From Virgibacillus sp. MSJ-26 (GTDB taxonomy: Bacteria > Bacillota > Bacilli > Bacillales > Amphibacillaceae): 64,000 bases of DNA. The notes beneath the pieces are model-generated. The model ran no database searches. It was not told where the DNA came from and worked only from the letters and a program-made list of their open reading frames with translations. The stretch covers positions 62,001 to 126,000 of the forward strand of contig NZ_JAHLPW010000012.1 of NCBI RefSeq assembly GCF_018918075.1, in the 5' to 3' direction. Each line of letters opens with the position of its first letter. Position 1 is the first letter of the stretch. Shown here in pieces: positions 53,559 to 63,635 of this stretch. Position numbers and translations under genes: made by a program.

Positions 53559-54155
53559 TTGAACAGGACATACAAGGATGCTCGAGTTAAAAGAACCTTA
53601 CAGTCACTGAGTAATGCTCTCATTTGCTTAATGAAAGAACATGTCATTCAAAACATTACAATTAAACATCTTTGTGAAGAAGCAAATGTTACGAGGCAGA
53701 CATTTTACTCACATTTCCATGACCTTGATAATTTTGTTGATTACATTTCCCAAGTAATCTTGAAGGATTTTCGTAGCAAAGTGCATACCGCCGTTGCTAA
53801 AAAACCAAAGGACTTATTGAGTTTAAAAAATCATCAAAGCTTTATCAGTATTTTTGAACACATCATGGACAATCAAGCATTCTATGAATCATTTTTAGTA
53901 AAGAACCCCACTTCCCCATTTGCTGAGGGATTAAAACGTGAAATAAAAGATTTTATTAGAGATGGATTAAACATGGTTGCATCCGATGATACTAGCCTCA
54001 TTCTACCTAGGGAGGTCGTCATCCAATACACCACTGCTGGAATTTTTGAGGTTATTATTTGGTGGATTCGGAATAACTATCCTTACTCTATAGAGGAAAT
54101 GGCACAAATGTTACTTCAACAATCTATTAAGGGGCCATATAGTAACGAATTTTAA
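53559..54155 (+). CDS. TetR/AcrR-family regulator
   Basis: A 198-residue regulator. The HTH is DARVKRTLQSLSNALICLMKEHVIQNITIKHLCEEANVTRQTFYSHFHDLDNFV (about 6-60); the C-terminal part is a helical dimer and ligand domain of the TetR_C_7 type (IRNNYPYSIEEMAQMLLQ). TTG at 53559 is chosen because AAAGGTTGTG lies eight bases before it, while the longer frame starts with hydrophobic, non-HTH sequence. The facing SDR gene is a possible target. Confidence 0.75.
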   Translation: MNRTYKDARVKRTLQSLSNALICLMKEHVIQNITIKHLCEEANVTRQTFYSHFHDLDNFVDYISQVILKDFRSKVHTAVAKKPKDLLSLKNHQSFISIFEHIMDNQAFYESFLVKNPTSPFAEGLKREIKDFIRDGLNMVASDDTSLILPREVVIQYTTAGIFEVIIWWIRNNYPYSIEEMAQMLLQQSIKGPYSNEF

Positions 54156-54275
54156 ATTCATAACTACTACCATGTTTACTTGTGGTGCGATGTGAAAGGT
54201 TATCGAATAAATGTAACCTTTAATGATATGGTCAAGATTGTCACGCAAGTTAAGAGAATCATCAACAACTTTTTT

Positions 54276-54312
54276 ATTCAGATAGGAAAGCATGACACTT
54301 TCCTATCTGAAT
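54276..54312. other. perfect 15-bp hairpin between convergent genes
   Basis: ATTCAGATAGGAAAG pairs exactly with CTTTCCTATCTGAAT. T-runs lie before the stem rather than after it, so it is a weak terminator by the usual rule, but its place between convergent genes suggests 3' end protection. Confidence 0.5.
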
Positions 54313-54347
54313 GATATATCTAAAGTCATCTTTAATGATTTTTTATT

Positions 54348-55094
54348 TTATAACGCAGTCCAGCCACCATCTATTACAAGTTCTGCACCTGTCATAAATC
54401 GTGATTCATCTGAAGCTAAAAATAAAACTCCATATGCTACATCCTCTGGTTTTCCAAAGTACGGGAGTTGTGTAAATGTCTGAAAATAAGCTTGAGCTTG
54501 CTCCATTGCTGGGGCTGTCATTGGTGTTTCTACAATTCCTGGATGAACAGAGTTAACACGTACTAAATCCTTTGCATATTCAACTGCTGCTGCTTTAGAT
54601 AAAGAACGAAGGGCGCCTTTCGCCCCAGTGTAAGGACTTGTCCCAGCCATTCCAACAATTCCACCAATAGATGAGATGTTAATAACTGATCCTCCACCTA
54701 ACTTTTTCATTTCAGGAATAACTTGTTTCATACCGATAACAGGAGCGTTTAGGAGAACATCTTGTACTTTGTTCCATTCATCCATTTCCATATTTGCAAT
54801 CGTTTTTTCTGTTGAAACACCAGCATTATTAACTAAAACATCGACTTTTCCAAAAGATTGGATGGTTTTCTCGACAACACTTTTCCATGCTTCTTCTGAG
54901 GTTACATCATGTTCTAATGCGAGTGCCTCCCCACCTTCTTTTTTAATTTCTTCAACGATTTGGTTAAGCCTTTCAATTTGAATATCAGTTGCAACCACCT
55001 TTGCGCCCTCATTAGCAAATAGTTTTGCTTCAGAAGCTCCCATACCATTTGCGGCACCTGTAATAATAGCTACTTTTCCTTTTAAACGACCCAT
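54348..55094 (-). CDS. short-chain dehydrogenase/reductase (glucose 1-dehydrogenase-like)
   Basis: A 248-residue classical SDR: TGAANGMGASEAKLFA, ATDIQIERL (acidic, NAD-type), NNAG, ISSIGGIVGMAGTSPYTGAKGAL (catalytic Ser, Tyr, Lys) and LVIDGGWTAL at the end. Substrate unknown; glucose or steroid dehydrogenase-like proteins share the pattern. ATG at 55094 follows AAGGGAGAG; frames extending upstream lack a ribosome site. Confidence 0.8.
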   Translation of the reverse strand: MGRLKGKVAIITGAANGMGASEAKLFANEGAKVVATDIQIERLNQIVEEIKKEGGEALALEHDVTSEEAWKSVVEKTIQSFGKVDVLVNNAGVSTEKTIANMEMDEWNKVQDVLLNAPVIGMKQVIPEMKKLGGGSVINISSIGGIVGMAGTSPYTGAKGALRSLSKAAAVEYAKDLVRVNSVHPGIVETPMTAPAMEQAQAYFQTFTQLPYFGKPEDVAYGVLFLASDESRFMTGAELVIDGGWTAL

Positions 55095-55230
55095 CTTTCT
55101 CTCTCCCTTTTCATACATTTAATCTTTCATATAAATTATATAGAAGTAAATTTAAATTGACAAATAATTAACACGGTGTAAATTATCATGTTGAACGCAT
55201 GCACAAAATAAACCTCGTTTTTAAAAATAA

Positions 55231-55265
55231 AATGCCTCTTTAATGGGCATCCCATTAAAGAGGCG
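55231..55265 (-). terminator. terminator of copB
   Basis: GCCTCTTTAATGGG pairs exactly with CCCATTAAAGAGGC; the minus strand continues ATTTTATTTTT. It is the first hairpin after the copB stop. Confidence 0.8.
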
Positions 55266-55325
55266 TGTTAAAACAGTATGAAGGAAGAACATTCGGCTGT
55301 TACTCTTTCAGTTAAAAGAACCTAC

Positions 55326-57413
55326 TTAAGCTTTTAACAATTTCGCGTTAATCGCCACAATAACAGTACTTAAGCTCATTAATATAGCACCAACTGCTGG
55401 ACTAAGTACGATGCCAACAGGCGCTAATAAACCAGCTGCAAGTGGTATGGCCAGAATATTATATCCAGCAGCCCACCATAGGTTTTGAATCATTTTTCGA
55501 TACGTTTTTTTGGATAAATCGATGAGTGAAACAACATCTTTCGGATTGCTTTTAACTAAGACAACATCGGCTGTTTCCATCGCAACATCTGTACCAGCTC
55601 CAATGGCGATGCCCAAATCAGCTGTGGCTAAAGCTGGGGCGTCGTTAATCCCATCTCCTGTCATAGCTACTTTCCAGCCTTTTTCCTTCACTTTTTTAAT
55701 CTGATCTGCTTTTTTATCTGGTAAAACTTCAGCATATACTTCATCGATATCTAATTGTTCAGCCACCCAGTGTGCGACTTTTTCATTATCACCTGTAAGC
55801 ATAATGGAATGGATGCCTTCCTCTTTTAAATTGGCAATGGCTTCTTTTGCTGTATCGCGAACAATATCAGCTAAGGCTATCATTCCGATTAGCTCGTCAT
55901 TTAACAACACAAAAACAACAGTTTTTCCTTCTTCTGAAAGATTATTAAATTCTTCTTTATTATAAGCCATGCCTTCATTATCCACATACCCTGGACTAAC
56001 GACATTGATTTTCTTGCTATCTATCGTTCCTTGAATGCCTTTACCCGTCAGGGCTTCAAAATCCGCAACTTGTTTAAGCTGTATATCTTTATCTTTTGCA
56101 GAAGAAACGATACCTGTCGCAATCGGATGTTCCGAATTTTGTTCAAGACTTGCAGCATAACTTAACACATCTTCTTCCTGGTAACCTTCATTTGGTACTA
56201 TATTTGTTACGCCAAATTCACCTTGAGTTAATGTCCCTGTCTTATCAAATACAACAGCATTCAAATTTCGTGCTCCTTCAAAATTAGCACGGTTACGAAT
56301 AAGGAGCCCATGTTTAGCTGAAATCGATGTTGACACTGCAATAACGAGAGGTGCTGCTAAACCAAGCGCATGAGGACAGGTAATCACCATGACGGTTACC
56401 ATTCGCTCTAATGCTGTATCAAACGGATATCCAAGCAGAAGCCAAATAAATAGAGTAATAAACCCTGCTGCCAATGCTACATAGAACAACCATTTTGCCG
56501 CTCGATTGGTGATATCTTGTGTTTTTGACTTTGATTCCTGTGCATCTTTCACCATGGTAATAACCTGGGATAAATAGGATTCTTCCCCCGTTTTTTCAAC
56601 TTGAACGGTAAGCGATCCCTCTTTATTCACCGAGCCACCAATCACTTCGTCCCCTTTCGCTTTTTCAATTGGAACGGATTCACCTGTCAGCATCGATTCA
56701 TCAATCGCCGAGTTTCCATCCACAATCGTACCGTCAACAGGTATTCTTTCACCTGGTTTTACCAGTACTTTATCATGGTTTTTCAATTCAGAGACTTGAA
56801 TTTCAATAACATTCCCGTTTTCGTCTAATTTATGTGCTTCACTTGGAACGAGTTTCACCAATTCTTCAAGTGCATTGGATGCTCCCATAACGGACCGCAT
56901 TTCAATCCAGTGACCAAGGAGCATGATATCAATTAATGTGGCTAGTTCCCAGAAAAAATCCTGACCTTCCAAACCGAAAACTGTAAGAGAACTATACACG
57001 TAAGCAACTAGAATCGCCAATCCAATCAGCGTCATCATGCCGGGATTTTTGTCTTTTAGTTCACTTATACCTCCCGTAATAAATGGCCAACCACCATAAA
57101 AAAAGATAAATGTTGACAGCACAAATAAAATATATTGATTAAATGGCAGTTGAAAGTCAACACCGATAAACTCTTGAATCATAGGTGATAAAATTAATAT
57201 AGGAATCGTTACGATAAGAGAAATATAAAATCGCTTCTTAAAATCCTCTACCATATCGCCGTGATCATGATGATCGTGTCCACCATGTTCATCGTGGCCA
57301 TGATGTCCGTGATGTTCATGACCCTCGTCACCATGATGGTTAGAATGACTTTCTTGATTGGTATGTTTATCATGATCATGATGTTGATGATTTTCGTTAT
57401 TATTGTTTACCAT
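55326..57413 (-). CDS. copB: CopB-type copper P1B-3 ATPase
   Basis: A 695-residue P-type ATPase with a long His-rich N-terminus (about 60 residues of HHDHD-type repeats) and no CxxC HMA domain. The membrane motif TCPHALGLA (CPH, about residue 346) marks the CopB class, which prefers Cu(II) or Ag. TGES, DKTGTLTQ (about 389), SEHPIA, MLTGDN and GDGINDAPA are intact. ATG at 57413 follows AAAGGAGTG. It lies downstream of csoR-copA-copZ but behind a terminator, so it probably has its own promoter near 57490. Confidence 0.9.
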   Translation of the reverse strand: MVNNNNENHQHHDHDKHTNQESHSNHHGDEGHEHHGHHGHDEHGGHDHHDHGDMVEDFKKRFYISLIVTIPILILSPMIQEFIGVDFQLPFNQYILFVLSTFIFFYGGWPFITGGISELKDKNPGMMTLIGLAILVAYVYSSLTVFGLEGQDFFWELATLIDIMLLGHWIEMRSVMGASNALEELVKLVPSEAHKLDENGNVIEIQVSELKNHDKVLVKPGERIPVDGTIVDGNSAIDESMLTGESVPIEKAKGDEVIGGSVNKEGSLTVQVEKTGEESYLSQVITMVKDAQESKSKTQDITNRAAKWLFYVALAAGFITLFIWLLLGYPFDTALERMVTVMVITCPHALGLAAPLVIAVSTSISAKHGLLIRNRANFEGARNLNAVVFDKTGTLTQGEFGVTNIVPNEGYQEEDVLSYAASLEQNSEHPIATGIVSSAKDKDIQLKQVADFEALTGKGIQGTIDSKKINVVSPGYVDNEGMAYNKEEFNNLSEEGKTVVFVLLNDELIGMIALADIVRDTAKEAIANLKEEGIHSIMLTGDNEKVAHWVAEQLDIDEVYAEVLPDKKADQIKKVKEKGWKVAMTGDGINDAPALATADLGIAIGAGTDVAMETADVVLVKSNPKDVVSLIDLSKKTYRKMIQNLWWAAGYNILAIPLAAGLLAPVGIVLSPAVGAILMSLSTVIVAINAKLLKA

Positions 57414-57487
57414 ATTTTTCACTCCTTTACACCATTCATAATAAATAATTTTCCCTATATATAATTTTGTATGCCTCACAAAATCAC

Positions 57488-57506
57488 TATACCCCTGTAT
57501 CGTATA
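57488..57506. promoter_or_regulatory. possible CsoR site upstream of copB
   Basis: CTATACCCCTGTATCGTAT resembles the sequence CTATACCCCCCTAATGTAT at 60680-60698 before csoR. Both share ATACCCC followed by an A/T-rich TGTAT-like arm, as in CsoR operators. A common copper regulon is suggested. Confidence 0.4.
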
Positions 57507-57514
57507 AGATAAAC

Positions 57515-57551
57515 AATAAATAAGCTGATCCCTAAAAGGAATCAGCTTTTA
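57515..57551 (-). terminator. terminator after copZ
   Basis: AAGCTGAT-CC pairs with GG-ATCAGCTT; the minus strand continues ATTTATTGTTT. It separates csoR-copA-copZ from copB. Confidence 0.7.
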
Positions 57552-57625
57552 TTGTAGATAAGTAGAATATGGAATTAGATAGTAACTTCCATGTATCCAT
57601 TTCATTAAAATTTTATATTCTCTCG

Positions 57626-57832
57626 TTAGGCAACATCGTACCCTTGATCCTCGACAGCTTCACGCATAGCGTCCGCTGAAACTTTTGCTTCGTCATATTT
57701 CACGTCAACTTTACCAGTATCTAAATTGACGTCGACATTTGATACACCGTCCAATTCTTTTAGTGCACCTTCCACAGAAGATTTGCAATGACCACATGTC
57801 ATGCCTGTTACATCTAAAGTCATTTCTTTCAT
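57626..57832 (-). CDS. copZ: copper chaperone CopZ
   Basis: A 68-residue HMA protein: MTCGHCKSSVEGALKEL carries the MxCxxC copper site, and YDVA ends the ferredoxin-like fold. It carries Cu(I) to the CopA amino-terminal domains. GGGGGTGAAG precedes the ATG. It follows copA by about 110 bases in the same orientation. Confidence 0.95.
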   Translation of the reverse strand: MKEMTLDVTGMTCGHCKSSVEGALKELDGVSNVDVNLDTGKVDVKYDEAKVSADAMREAVEDQGYDVA

Positions 57833-57946
57833 AACACTTCACCCCCTTTCAAATGAGTAGATTTTACTGAGAGAACAAGTTTAGCCTGTCTCCTTTTTGA
57901 AAGGAATTCTTTTACCTTTAGAATAGATCCTTTATCATCATAATAT

Positions 57947-60331
57947 CTATACTTTTACCCTTTTTAAACGAAGGGAGTTGGAAACGACACTGACGGAACT
58001 CAATGCCATCGCAGCTCCAGCAATCCATGGGGCTAATAAACCTAGAGCAGCAATCGGAATTCCCGCGGTGTTATAACCAAAGGCCCAGAATAAGTTTTGG
58101 CGGATATTTTTAATCGTTGCTTTACTTAATTTGATTGCTTTAGGAATGAGTAATAACTCTCCTCCAAGAATCGTGACGTCTGCTGCTTCAATGGCCACTT
58201 CTGTTCCTGTTCCAATCGCAATTCCGATATCCGCTGTTGCAAGAGCAGGTGCATCATTCACCCCGTCCCCAACCATCGCGACTTTTTTACCTTGAGCTTG
58301 AACTTCTTTTACTTTTTCCGCTTTTTCCTCTGGTAACACTTGGGCAAAGACCCTATCAATCCCAACTTGTTTGGCAATCGCATCAGCCGTCAGTTGATTG
58401 TCTCCTGTTAGCATTAGAACTTCTAACCCTTGGTCATGTAACTCAGCAATCGCTTCTTTTGCCGTATCCTTGATTGTGTCAGCTACAGCGACAATGCCAC
58501 GATATATGCCGTCGATTGCAATTAACATCGCTGTTTTCCCATCCGTCTCATAAGTTTTGAGATTATCTTCTGCATTGATGACATCAATGTTGTTATCTGT
58601 CATTAACTTTCTTGTTCCAACAAAAATTTCTTTACACGAAATCATCGCACGAATACCATGACCAGGTATCGCTTCAAATTCATCTGTGTCTAAAAGTTCA
58701 ATTTCATTTTCTGTTGCATGGGCGACAATTGCTTCTGCTAAGGGGTGTTCTGATCCTTTTTCCGCACTAGCGAGTAATTGCAACGTTTCGTCATCCCCTG
58801 TAAAGTTCGTCACTTCTGGCTTACCTTGTGTAATCGTTCCTGTCTTATCCAGAATGACGGCATTAAGTTGGTGAGTACGTTCTAGGTGTTCTCCACCTTT
58901 AAAAAGAATGCCTGTTTCCGCCGCTTTTCCAGTTCCAACCATAATCGATGTTGGTGTTGCTAAACCTAAAGCACACGGACATGCGATAACGAGCACCGCT
59001 ATGGAGGCAACTAACGCGGGTTCAAAATTACCGGGCTGAACGAGCGTAATCCAAATAATAAATGTTAAAACTGCAATCCCAACAACAATCGGAACAAAGT
59101 ATCCTGAAATAATGTCAGCAAGACGTTGAATTGGAGCCTTCGAGCCTTGCGCATCTTCTACTGCCTGAACGATCGAAGCAAGAGCCGTATCTTTTCCTAC
59201 TTTAGTCGCTTCCATTTCAATCGTTCCATTTTTGTTAATCGTTGATCCGACAACATCTGCCCCAATGTCTTTTTCAATCGGAATAGATTCTCCTGTAAGC
59301 ATCGATTCATCGACAGACGTTCTTCCTTTTGTAACCACACCATCTACGGGCATTTTTTCTCCCGGCTTTACTAGCATTATATCTCCAACAACAACATCTT
59401 CCACTGGGATCATCACTTCGTCACCACTTCGAATAACCCGCGCTTGTTTTGCCTGTAAATTCAATAATTCAGATAACGCAGCGGTTGTTCTACTTTTCGC
59501 ATTTGTTTCTAAATATTTTCCGAATAAAATAAGTGTAATTAAAATAGCACTCGTTTCAAAATAAAGATGTGGATCATATCCCGGATTTCCAATCGTTTTA
59601 AATCCTTCATATAAACTATAGAAATAAGCGGCACTTGTACCAAGGGCGACAAGAACGTCCATATTTGCCCCGCCATTTCGTAAGTTTTTATAAGCTCCAT
59701 CGTAAAATTGCCAACCAATAATGAATTGAATCGGAGTGGCTAAAGCAAATTGAAACCAAGGATTCATGAAAATAGAAGGAAGGGAAATGCCTAATAAATG
59801 GTCGAGCATCGTAACTAATAATGGAATCGACAAAATTGCAGAAATAATGAGTTTCCACTTCATTTTCTGTAATTCTTTTTCTTTTTGAGACTGCTTTTCC
59901 TGTTTATCGGCTTTTACTTTCGCGTCATATCCAAGTTTTTTAATTCGATCAATAATTGCTTTTTCATCAATAAGACCAGGATTGTATTCAACTGTCGCGT
60001 TCTCTGTCGTCAAATTGACAGTAGCTTCTTTAATTCCTTCCTGTTTATTGAGTACTTTTTCAATACGCGATGAACAGGCTGCACATGTCATGCCCATAAC
60101 GTCAAGCTCAGACTTTTCCATTTGAATCCCGTAGCCAACTTTTTCAATTCGATCGGTAATATCATGAATCGAAGTCGTTGTTGGGTCATAATCGACAGTA
60201 GCCTTTTCCGTCGTTAAATTTACTTGCGCTTCCACACCGTCCATTTTGTTCAAGACCTTTTCCACGCGACTAGAACAAGCTGAACATGTCATTCCTGTTA
60301 CGCCAACTGTTGCATGTTTTAATTCGCTCAT
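57947..60331 (-). CDS. copA: copper-exporting P1B-1 ATPase CopA
   Basis: A 794-residue ATPase. Two HMA domains begin with CxxC sites at Cys16/Cys19 (MTCSACS) and Cys83/Cys86 (MTCAACS). Eight membrane helices carry the [11 protein letters not shown] motif (about residue 450); [14 protein letters not shown] (about 493), [14 protein letters not shown] and [11 protein letters not shown] are intact, and NTAGIPIAA holds further copper-site residues. It exports Cu(I). It begins 12 bases after csoR, behind GGAGGGGAA. Confidence 0.96.
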   Translation of the reverse strand: MSELKHATVGVTGMTCSACSSRVEKVLNKMDGVEAQVNLTTEKATVDYDPTTTSIHDITDRIEKVGYGIQMEKSELDVMGMTCAACSSRIEKVLNKQEGIKEATVNLTTENATVEYNPGLIDEKAIIDRIKKLGYDAKVKADKQEKQSQKEKELQKMKWKLIISAILSIPLLVTMLDHLLGISLPSIFMNPWFQFALATPIQFIIGWQFYDGAYKNLRNGGANMDVLVALGTSAAYFYSLYEGFKTIGNPGYDPHLYFETSAILITLILFGKYLETNAKSRTTAALSELLNLQAKQARVIRSGDEVMIPVEDVVVGDIMLVKPGEKMPVDGVVTKGRTSVDESMLTGESIPIEKDIGADVVGSTINKNGTIEMEATKVGKDTALASIVQAVEDAQGSKAPIQRLADIISGYFVPIVVGIAVLTFIIWITLVQPGNFEPALVASIAVLVIACPCALGLATPTSIMVGTGKAAETGILFKGGEHLERTHQLNAVILDKTGTITQGKPEVTNFTGDDETLQLLASAEKGSEHPLAEAIVAHATENEIELLDTDEFEAIPGHGIRAMISCKEIFVGTRKLMTDNNIDVINAEDNLKTYETDGKTAMLIAIDGIYRGIVAVADTIKDTAKEAIAELHDQGLEVLMLTGDNQLTADAIAKQVGIDRVFAQVLPEEKAEKVKEVQAQGKKVAMVGDGVNDAPALATADIGIAIGTGTEVAIEAADVTILGGELLLIPKAIKLSKATIKNIRQNLFWAFGYNTAGIPIAALGLLAPWIAGAAMALSSVSVVSNSLRLKRVKV

Positions 60332-60343
60332 CTATTTCCCCTC

Positions 60344-60646
60344 CTATTTAGCAAAATGTTTCATGATATTGATCAATTCATCAATAGACTCCTCCCCGTC
60401 ACCAGACTTCACCGCATGGCTGACACAATGTTTCGCATGTCTTTCTGCTACGGAAAAACCGACTTTTTTCAATGCGGCATTAATCGCACTAATTTGCACC
60501 AATATATCCACACAATAGCGATCATCTTCTACCATTTTCTGAATGCCTCGAACTTGGCCTTCAATTCGTTTTAAACGATTGATGACTGCTTGCTTCTCTC
60601 CATCCGATCTAGGCACAATGGGTTGATCATGAAGATAGTCTCCCAT
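60344..60646 (-). CDS. csoR: copper-sensing repressor CsoR
   Basis: A 100-residue helical repressor. With ATG at 60646 the copper ligands fall at Cys45 (RYCVDIL), His70 and Cys74 (ERHAKHCVSH), exactly the numbering of B. subtilis CsoR, which supports this start over the GTG three codons earlier. Copper binding releases DNA. First gene of csoR-copA-copZ; a C-rich operator-like site lies about 35 bases upstream. Confidence 0.95.
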   Translation of the reverse strand: MGDYLHDQPIVPRSDGEKQAVINRLKRIEGQVRGIQKMVEDDRYCVDILVQISAINAALKKVGFSVAERHAKHCVSHAVKSGDGEESIDELINIMKHFAK

Positions 60647-60679
60647 TTTTGTCACTTCCTTTTACATTTTATACTTTTA

Positions 60680-60698
60680 CTATACCCCCCTAATGTAT
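60680..60698. promoter_or_regulatory. possible CsoR operator
   Basis: CTATACCCCCCTAATGTAT, a C-tract flanked by ATA/TAT arms, lies 34 bases before csoR and resembles the site before copB. The remaining bases up to 60947 hold no gene. Confidence 0.5.
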
Positions 60699-60947
60699 AT
60701 TTGTCAACGATTTGATTTTCAAAAAAAGCCTTTCTACTGAAAGAGATAAAGTGGACCTTCATTTTGTGGGGTAAACTGCGATCATTATGCCCTAAATAAA
60801 TTAGGTTTATGAGGTAGTTATGAGAAGTAATCATTAATCGATTATGTTAAAGTTATACATTTAAGGGAATAATATTTGATGCTAGAAAGTCTGCAGATAT
60901 GGTCTAAGTAGACTGCCTAGATTTTGAAAGAAGTGGAGTTGTTACTT

Positions 60948-61976
60948 ATGTTCCATGATATTGAAATTAAAGATTTATTACAAACAAAGGGGGAACATAC
61001 GTTAGTCGATGTCCGTTCACCTAGTGAATATGAAGAGGCAACGATTCCGGGAAGTATTAATATTCCTATTTTTTCTGATAAAGAACGTGCTGAAGTCGGC
61101 ACGATTTATAAGCAAGTAGGAAAAGAAGAAGCAAAACAAAGAGGCCTAGAAATATTCTCTGCCAAATTACCAGATTTTATTGAGCAATTTAATAAGATTA
61201 ATACTCCAATGACTGTCTTTTGTTGGCGCGGGGGCATGCGAAGTAAAACAGCAGCGACTGTTCTCGACCTTATGGGAATCCATGCCAATCGTTTATACGG
61301 CGGTATTAAATCTTACCGGCAATGGGTTGTCCATGAACTTAAAAAACAAGATTTCCCACCAAATTTATATGTACTTAATGGATATACTGGTTCTGGAAAA
61401 ACAATTATTTTACAAAAACTAGCTACTAAAGGCTATCCTGTCATTGACCTGGAAAAATTGGCCGGTCACCGCGGGTCTATTTTTGGACAAATTGGATTAA
61501 AGCCAAGCAAGCAAAAAAAATTTGATTCTCTTCTCGTCCAAGCGATGAAACGTTATGAACATGAGCCGTTTGTTTTTATTGAAGGGGAAAGTAAGCGTAT
61601 TGGTCGTGTGGTTTTACCTGACTTTCTTTATGACAAAAAAGAAAATGGGAAACAACTTTTTATTCATCTTCCATTTGAATTGCGAGTTAAGATCATTTTA
61701 GATGAATACCACCCTACGATTTATTCAGAGAAGTTTATGGAAGCATTTCAACTTATTAAAAAGCGCATTCACACACCCATTGCTAAAAAAATTGAGGAAG
61801 CGTTACGAGCTAGTGATTATGCTCAGGCGGTTAAGCTGTTGCTTGAATTTTATTATGATCCACGTTATGAACATCATGCAAAAGATTATACGAATCACCA
61901 AAGGATCGATATTCATGCCAACACAATTGATGAAGCTGTTAGCAAAATTGAACATCTTTTTGCAGATCAAGATTGA
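60948..61976 (+). CDS. mnmH: tRNA 2-selenouridine synthase / geranyltransferase MnmH
   Basis: A 342-residue fusion of a rhodanese domain (1-130, active Cys92 in FCWRGGMRS) and a P-loop domain (GYTGSGKT, about 145-152). This is the SelU/MnmH build, which geranylates 2-thiouridine at position 34 of certain tRNAs and replaces sulfur by selenium using selenophosphate. No selD is in the window. ATG at 60948 lies nine bases after AAGTGGAG and begins MFHDIEIKDLL. Confidence 0.9.
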   Translation: MFHDIEIKDLLQTKGEHTLVDVRSPSEYEEATIPGSINIPIFSDKERAEVGTIYKQVGKEEAKQRGLEIFSAKLPDFIEQFNKINTPMTVFCWRGGMRSKTAATVLDLMGIHANRLYGGIKSYRQWVVHELKKQDFPPNLYVLNGYTGSGKTIILQKLATKGYPVIDLEKLAGHRGSIFGQIGLKPSKQKKFDSLLVQAMKRYEHEPFVFIEGESKRIGRVVLPDFLYDKKENGKQLFIHLPFELRVKIILDEYHPTIYSEKFMEAFQLIKKRIHTPIAKKIEEALRASDYAQAVKLLLEFYYDPRYEHHAKDYTNHQRIDIHANTIDEAVSKIEHLFADQD

Positions 61977-62139
61977 ACGTCTTCTTATGAATAATTATGC
62001 GACATGACGTGACTCAAATTAACTTTAAACATTAGTATAATCCTTTTCATCCTGCACTCTAGCCGATATAGATTATTCATATGCTATTCATAATAAAGTT
62101 ATAGAGTAAAGGCGTATAAAGGAAAGAGAGGGATTTTTC

Positions 62140-62532
62140 GTGCAAAAATATAGTAAAACATTACTCCGTTTTTCAGCATTATTTGCTGTTATTGGAGCAA
62201 TTTTAGGTTCGCATATGGCAGGTGCCGGCAGCTATGCTTTTAAAAGTGTGCACGCTCACATTTTAGTTGTTGGCTGGTTGTCACTTTTTGCCTGGGCTGT
62301 TTTCTATAAAATTTTTACTCCGGCCAAAACCGTGGTAGCCACACTCCATGTTTGGTCAGGTATCATTGGTGCATTTGGTCTAACGATAGGCATGTGGCTT
62401 TATTACGTGAATCCATTTAATATGAATGACGTCGTAACAACCGTATTCTTCATAGTCGGTGGAACTATTTTACTCATTAGCTTCATTTTATTCTTTATCT
62501 TAACGTTTATGAAAACTGAAGAAGAAAGATAG
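62140..62532 (+). CDS. four-helix membrane protein with heme-copper-oxidase-like His motif
   Basis: A 130-residue membrane protein with four hydrophobic helices (about 9-30, 38-57, 63-86 and 99-125). SVHAHILVVGWLSLFAWAVFY at helix two resembles the H-x-H segment of cytochrome oxidase subunit I-like small proteins, and another His lies in ATLHVWSG. It may bind heme or copper; function unknown. GTG start behind GAGAGGGAT, and a clear terminator follows. Confidence 0.6.
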   Translation: MQKYSKTLLRFSALFAVIGAILGSHMAGAGSYAFKSVHAHILVVGWLSLFAWAVFYKIFTPAKTVVATLHVWSGIIGAFGLTIGMWLYYVNPFNMNDVVTTVFFIVGGTILLISFILFFILTFMKTEEER

Positions 62533-62546
62533 ATAGTACTGTTTAG

Positions 62547-62575
62547 GAGTTATTCATAAAGGATAACTCTTTTTT
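62547..62575 (+). terminator. intrinsic terminator
   Basis: GAGTTAT pairs with ATAACTC and is followed by six T. Confidence 0.75.
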
Positions 62576-62596
62576 AATGGATATTTTAATTGAATG

Positions 62597-62630
62597 AAAA
62601 AACCTAGCGTAATCAAAAGCCAGGTTTCTA
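62597..62630 (-). terminator. terminator of the MBL-fold gene
   Basis: On the minus strand AAACCTGGC pairs with GCTAGGTTT (one mismatch) and a T-run follows. Confidence 0.65.
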
Positions 62631-62640
62631 TCAATCTAAT

Positions 62641-63588
62641 TTAATGTTGTATTTTCTTAAAGTAATCAATAATGCCAAGAGAGCTTACTTGCATGTCAAG
62701 GTTGATTAATATGTAAACTTTATGTTCGTCTGGGACATCTTGGTCTCTTAAATAAGTTCGAACACGTCCGAAAAGTCGCTCTGACAAGACCTCATAACTT
62801 TCATCCTCTGCAGCAACCTCTTCTGCTATTTCCATAAAAATATCGAGCCAATTAGAAACCTGCTTTAATGCACCTTTAGGACTTTCTGTCATCCCGAAAT
62901 GTCCGAAGTATATTCTATCTAAATTCATGTCTGCTATCCGATTAATAGAGTCATTCATATCACTTGGGTTGAAATGGTTGGGTGATGTTGACGGTAAAAA
63001 TAAATCAATCCCGTCTTCCACCAATTGTTCATATCTAATGCCTACTGTGTCCCCTGTAAACATGCCGTTACTCACCGGATCGTAAATACTAAAATGGTGT
63101 TTTGCATGTCCCGGTGTACTATAAAATCTCAGTGTACAATCCGGTCCAATTTCTAATGTATCTCCTTCGTCTTTAACAAGGAGGCGTGCTTGATCAATGG
63201 GATAAATTGGGTCAAACAACTCTGAAAAACTATCTCCATATACAGCACGTGCCCCAGCTACTAACTTTTTAGGATTTTCTAAATGCCTTTTCCCACGAGG
63301 GTGGACAACGACTTTAGCATTCGGGCATTTTTTTACTAAAACACCTGCACCCCCAGCGTGATCTAAGTGGATATGAGTTACAATAATGTACTTCACTTGG
63401 TTTAGTGTAAATCCTAGTTCCTCTAATCCCTTTTTAATATAATTAACCGATGGGCTAGGACCTGTTTCGATTAAGGTTAATTCATCTTCATTAATCACAT
63501 AGGTTCCCGTACGACTTTCCACGCCTAAATCATAGCCGTCAATTAAATGGATCCGTTCATCTAATTTAATAGGTGCTTTATTTTGCAT
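62641..63588 (-). CDS. metallo-beta-lactamase-fold hydrolase (YqjP-like)
   Basis: A 315-residue MBL-fold protein. The metal motif is THIHLDHAGG; STPGHAKHHFSIYD, FTGDTVG and FGHFG supply the other ligands. The C-terminal helical part is longer than in glyoxalase II, as in Bacillus YqjP. The substrate is unknown. ATG at 63588 follows AAGGGGGA; the GTG five codons earlier lies before that site. Confidence 0.82.
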   Translation of the reverse strand: MQNKAPIKLDERIHLIDGYDLGVESRTGTYVINEDELTLIETGPSPSVNYIKKGLEELGFTLNQVKYIIVTHIHLDHAGGAGVLVKKCPNAKVVVHPRGKRHLENPKKLVAGARAVYGDSFSELFDPIYPIDQARLLVKDEGDTLEIGPDCTLRFYSTPGHAKHHFSIYDPVSNGMFTGDTVGIRYEQLVEDGIDLFLPSTSPNHFNPSDMNDSINRIADMNLDRIYFGHFGMTESPKGALKQVSNWLDIFMEIAEEVAAEDESYEVLSERLFGRVRTYLRDQDVPDEHKVYILINLDMQVSSLGIIDYFKKIQH

Positions 63589-63635
63589 ATAATCCCCCTT
63601 CACTTTAACTTTATTGCTCTTATCATAGCATAATC

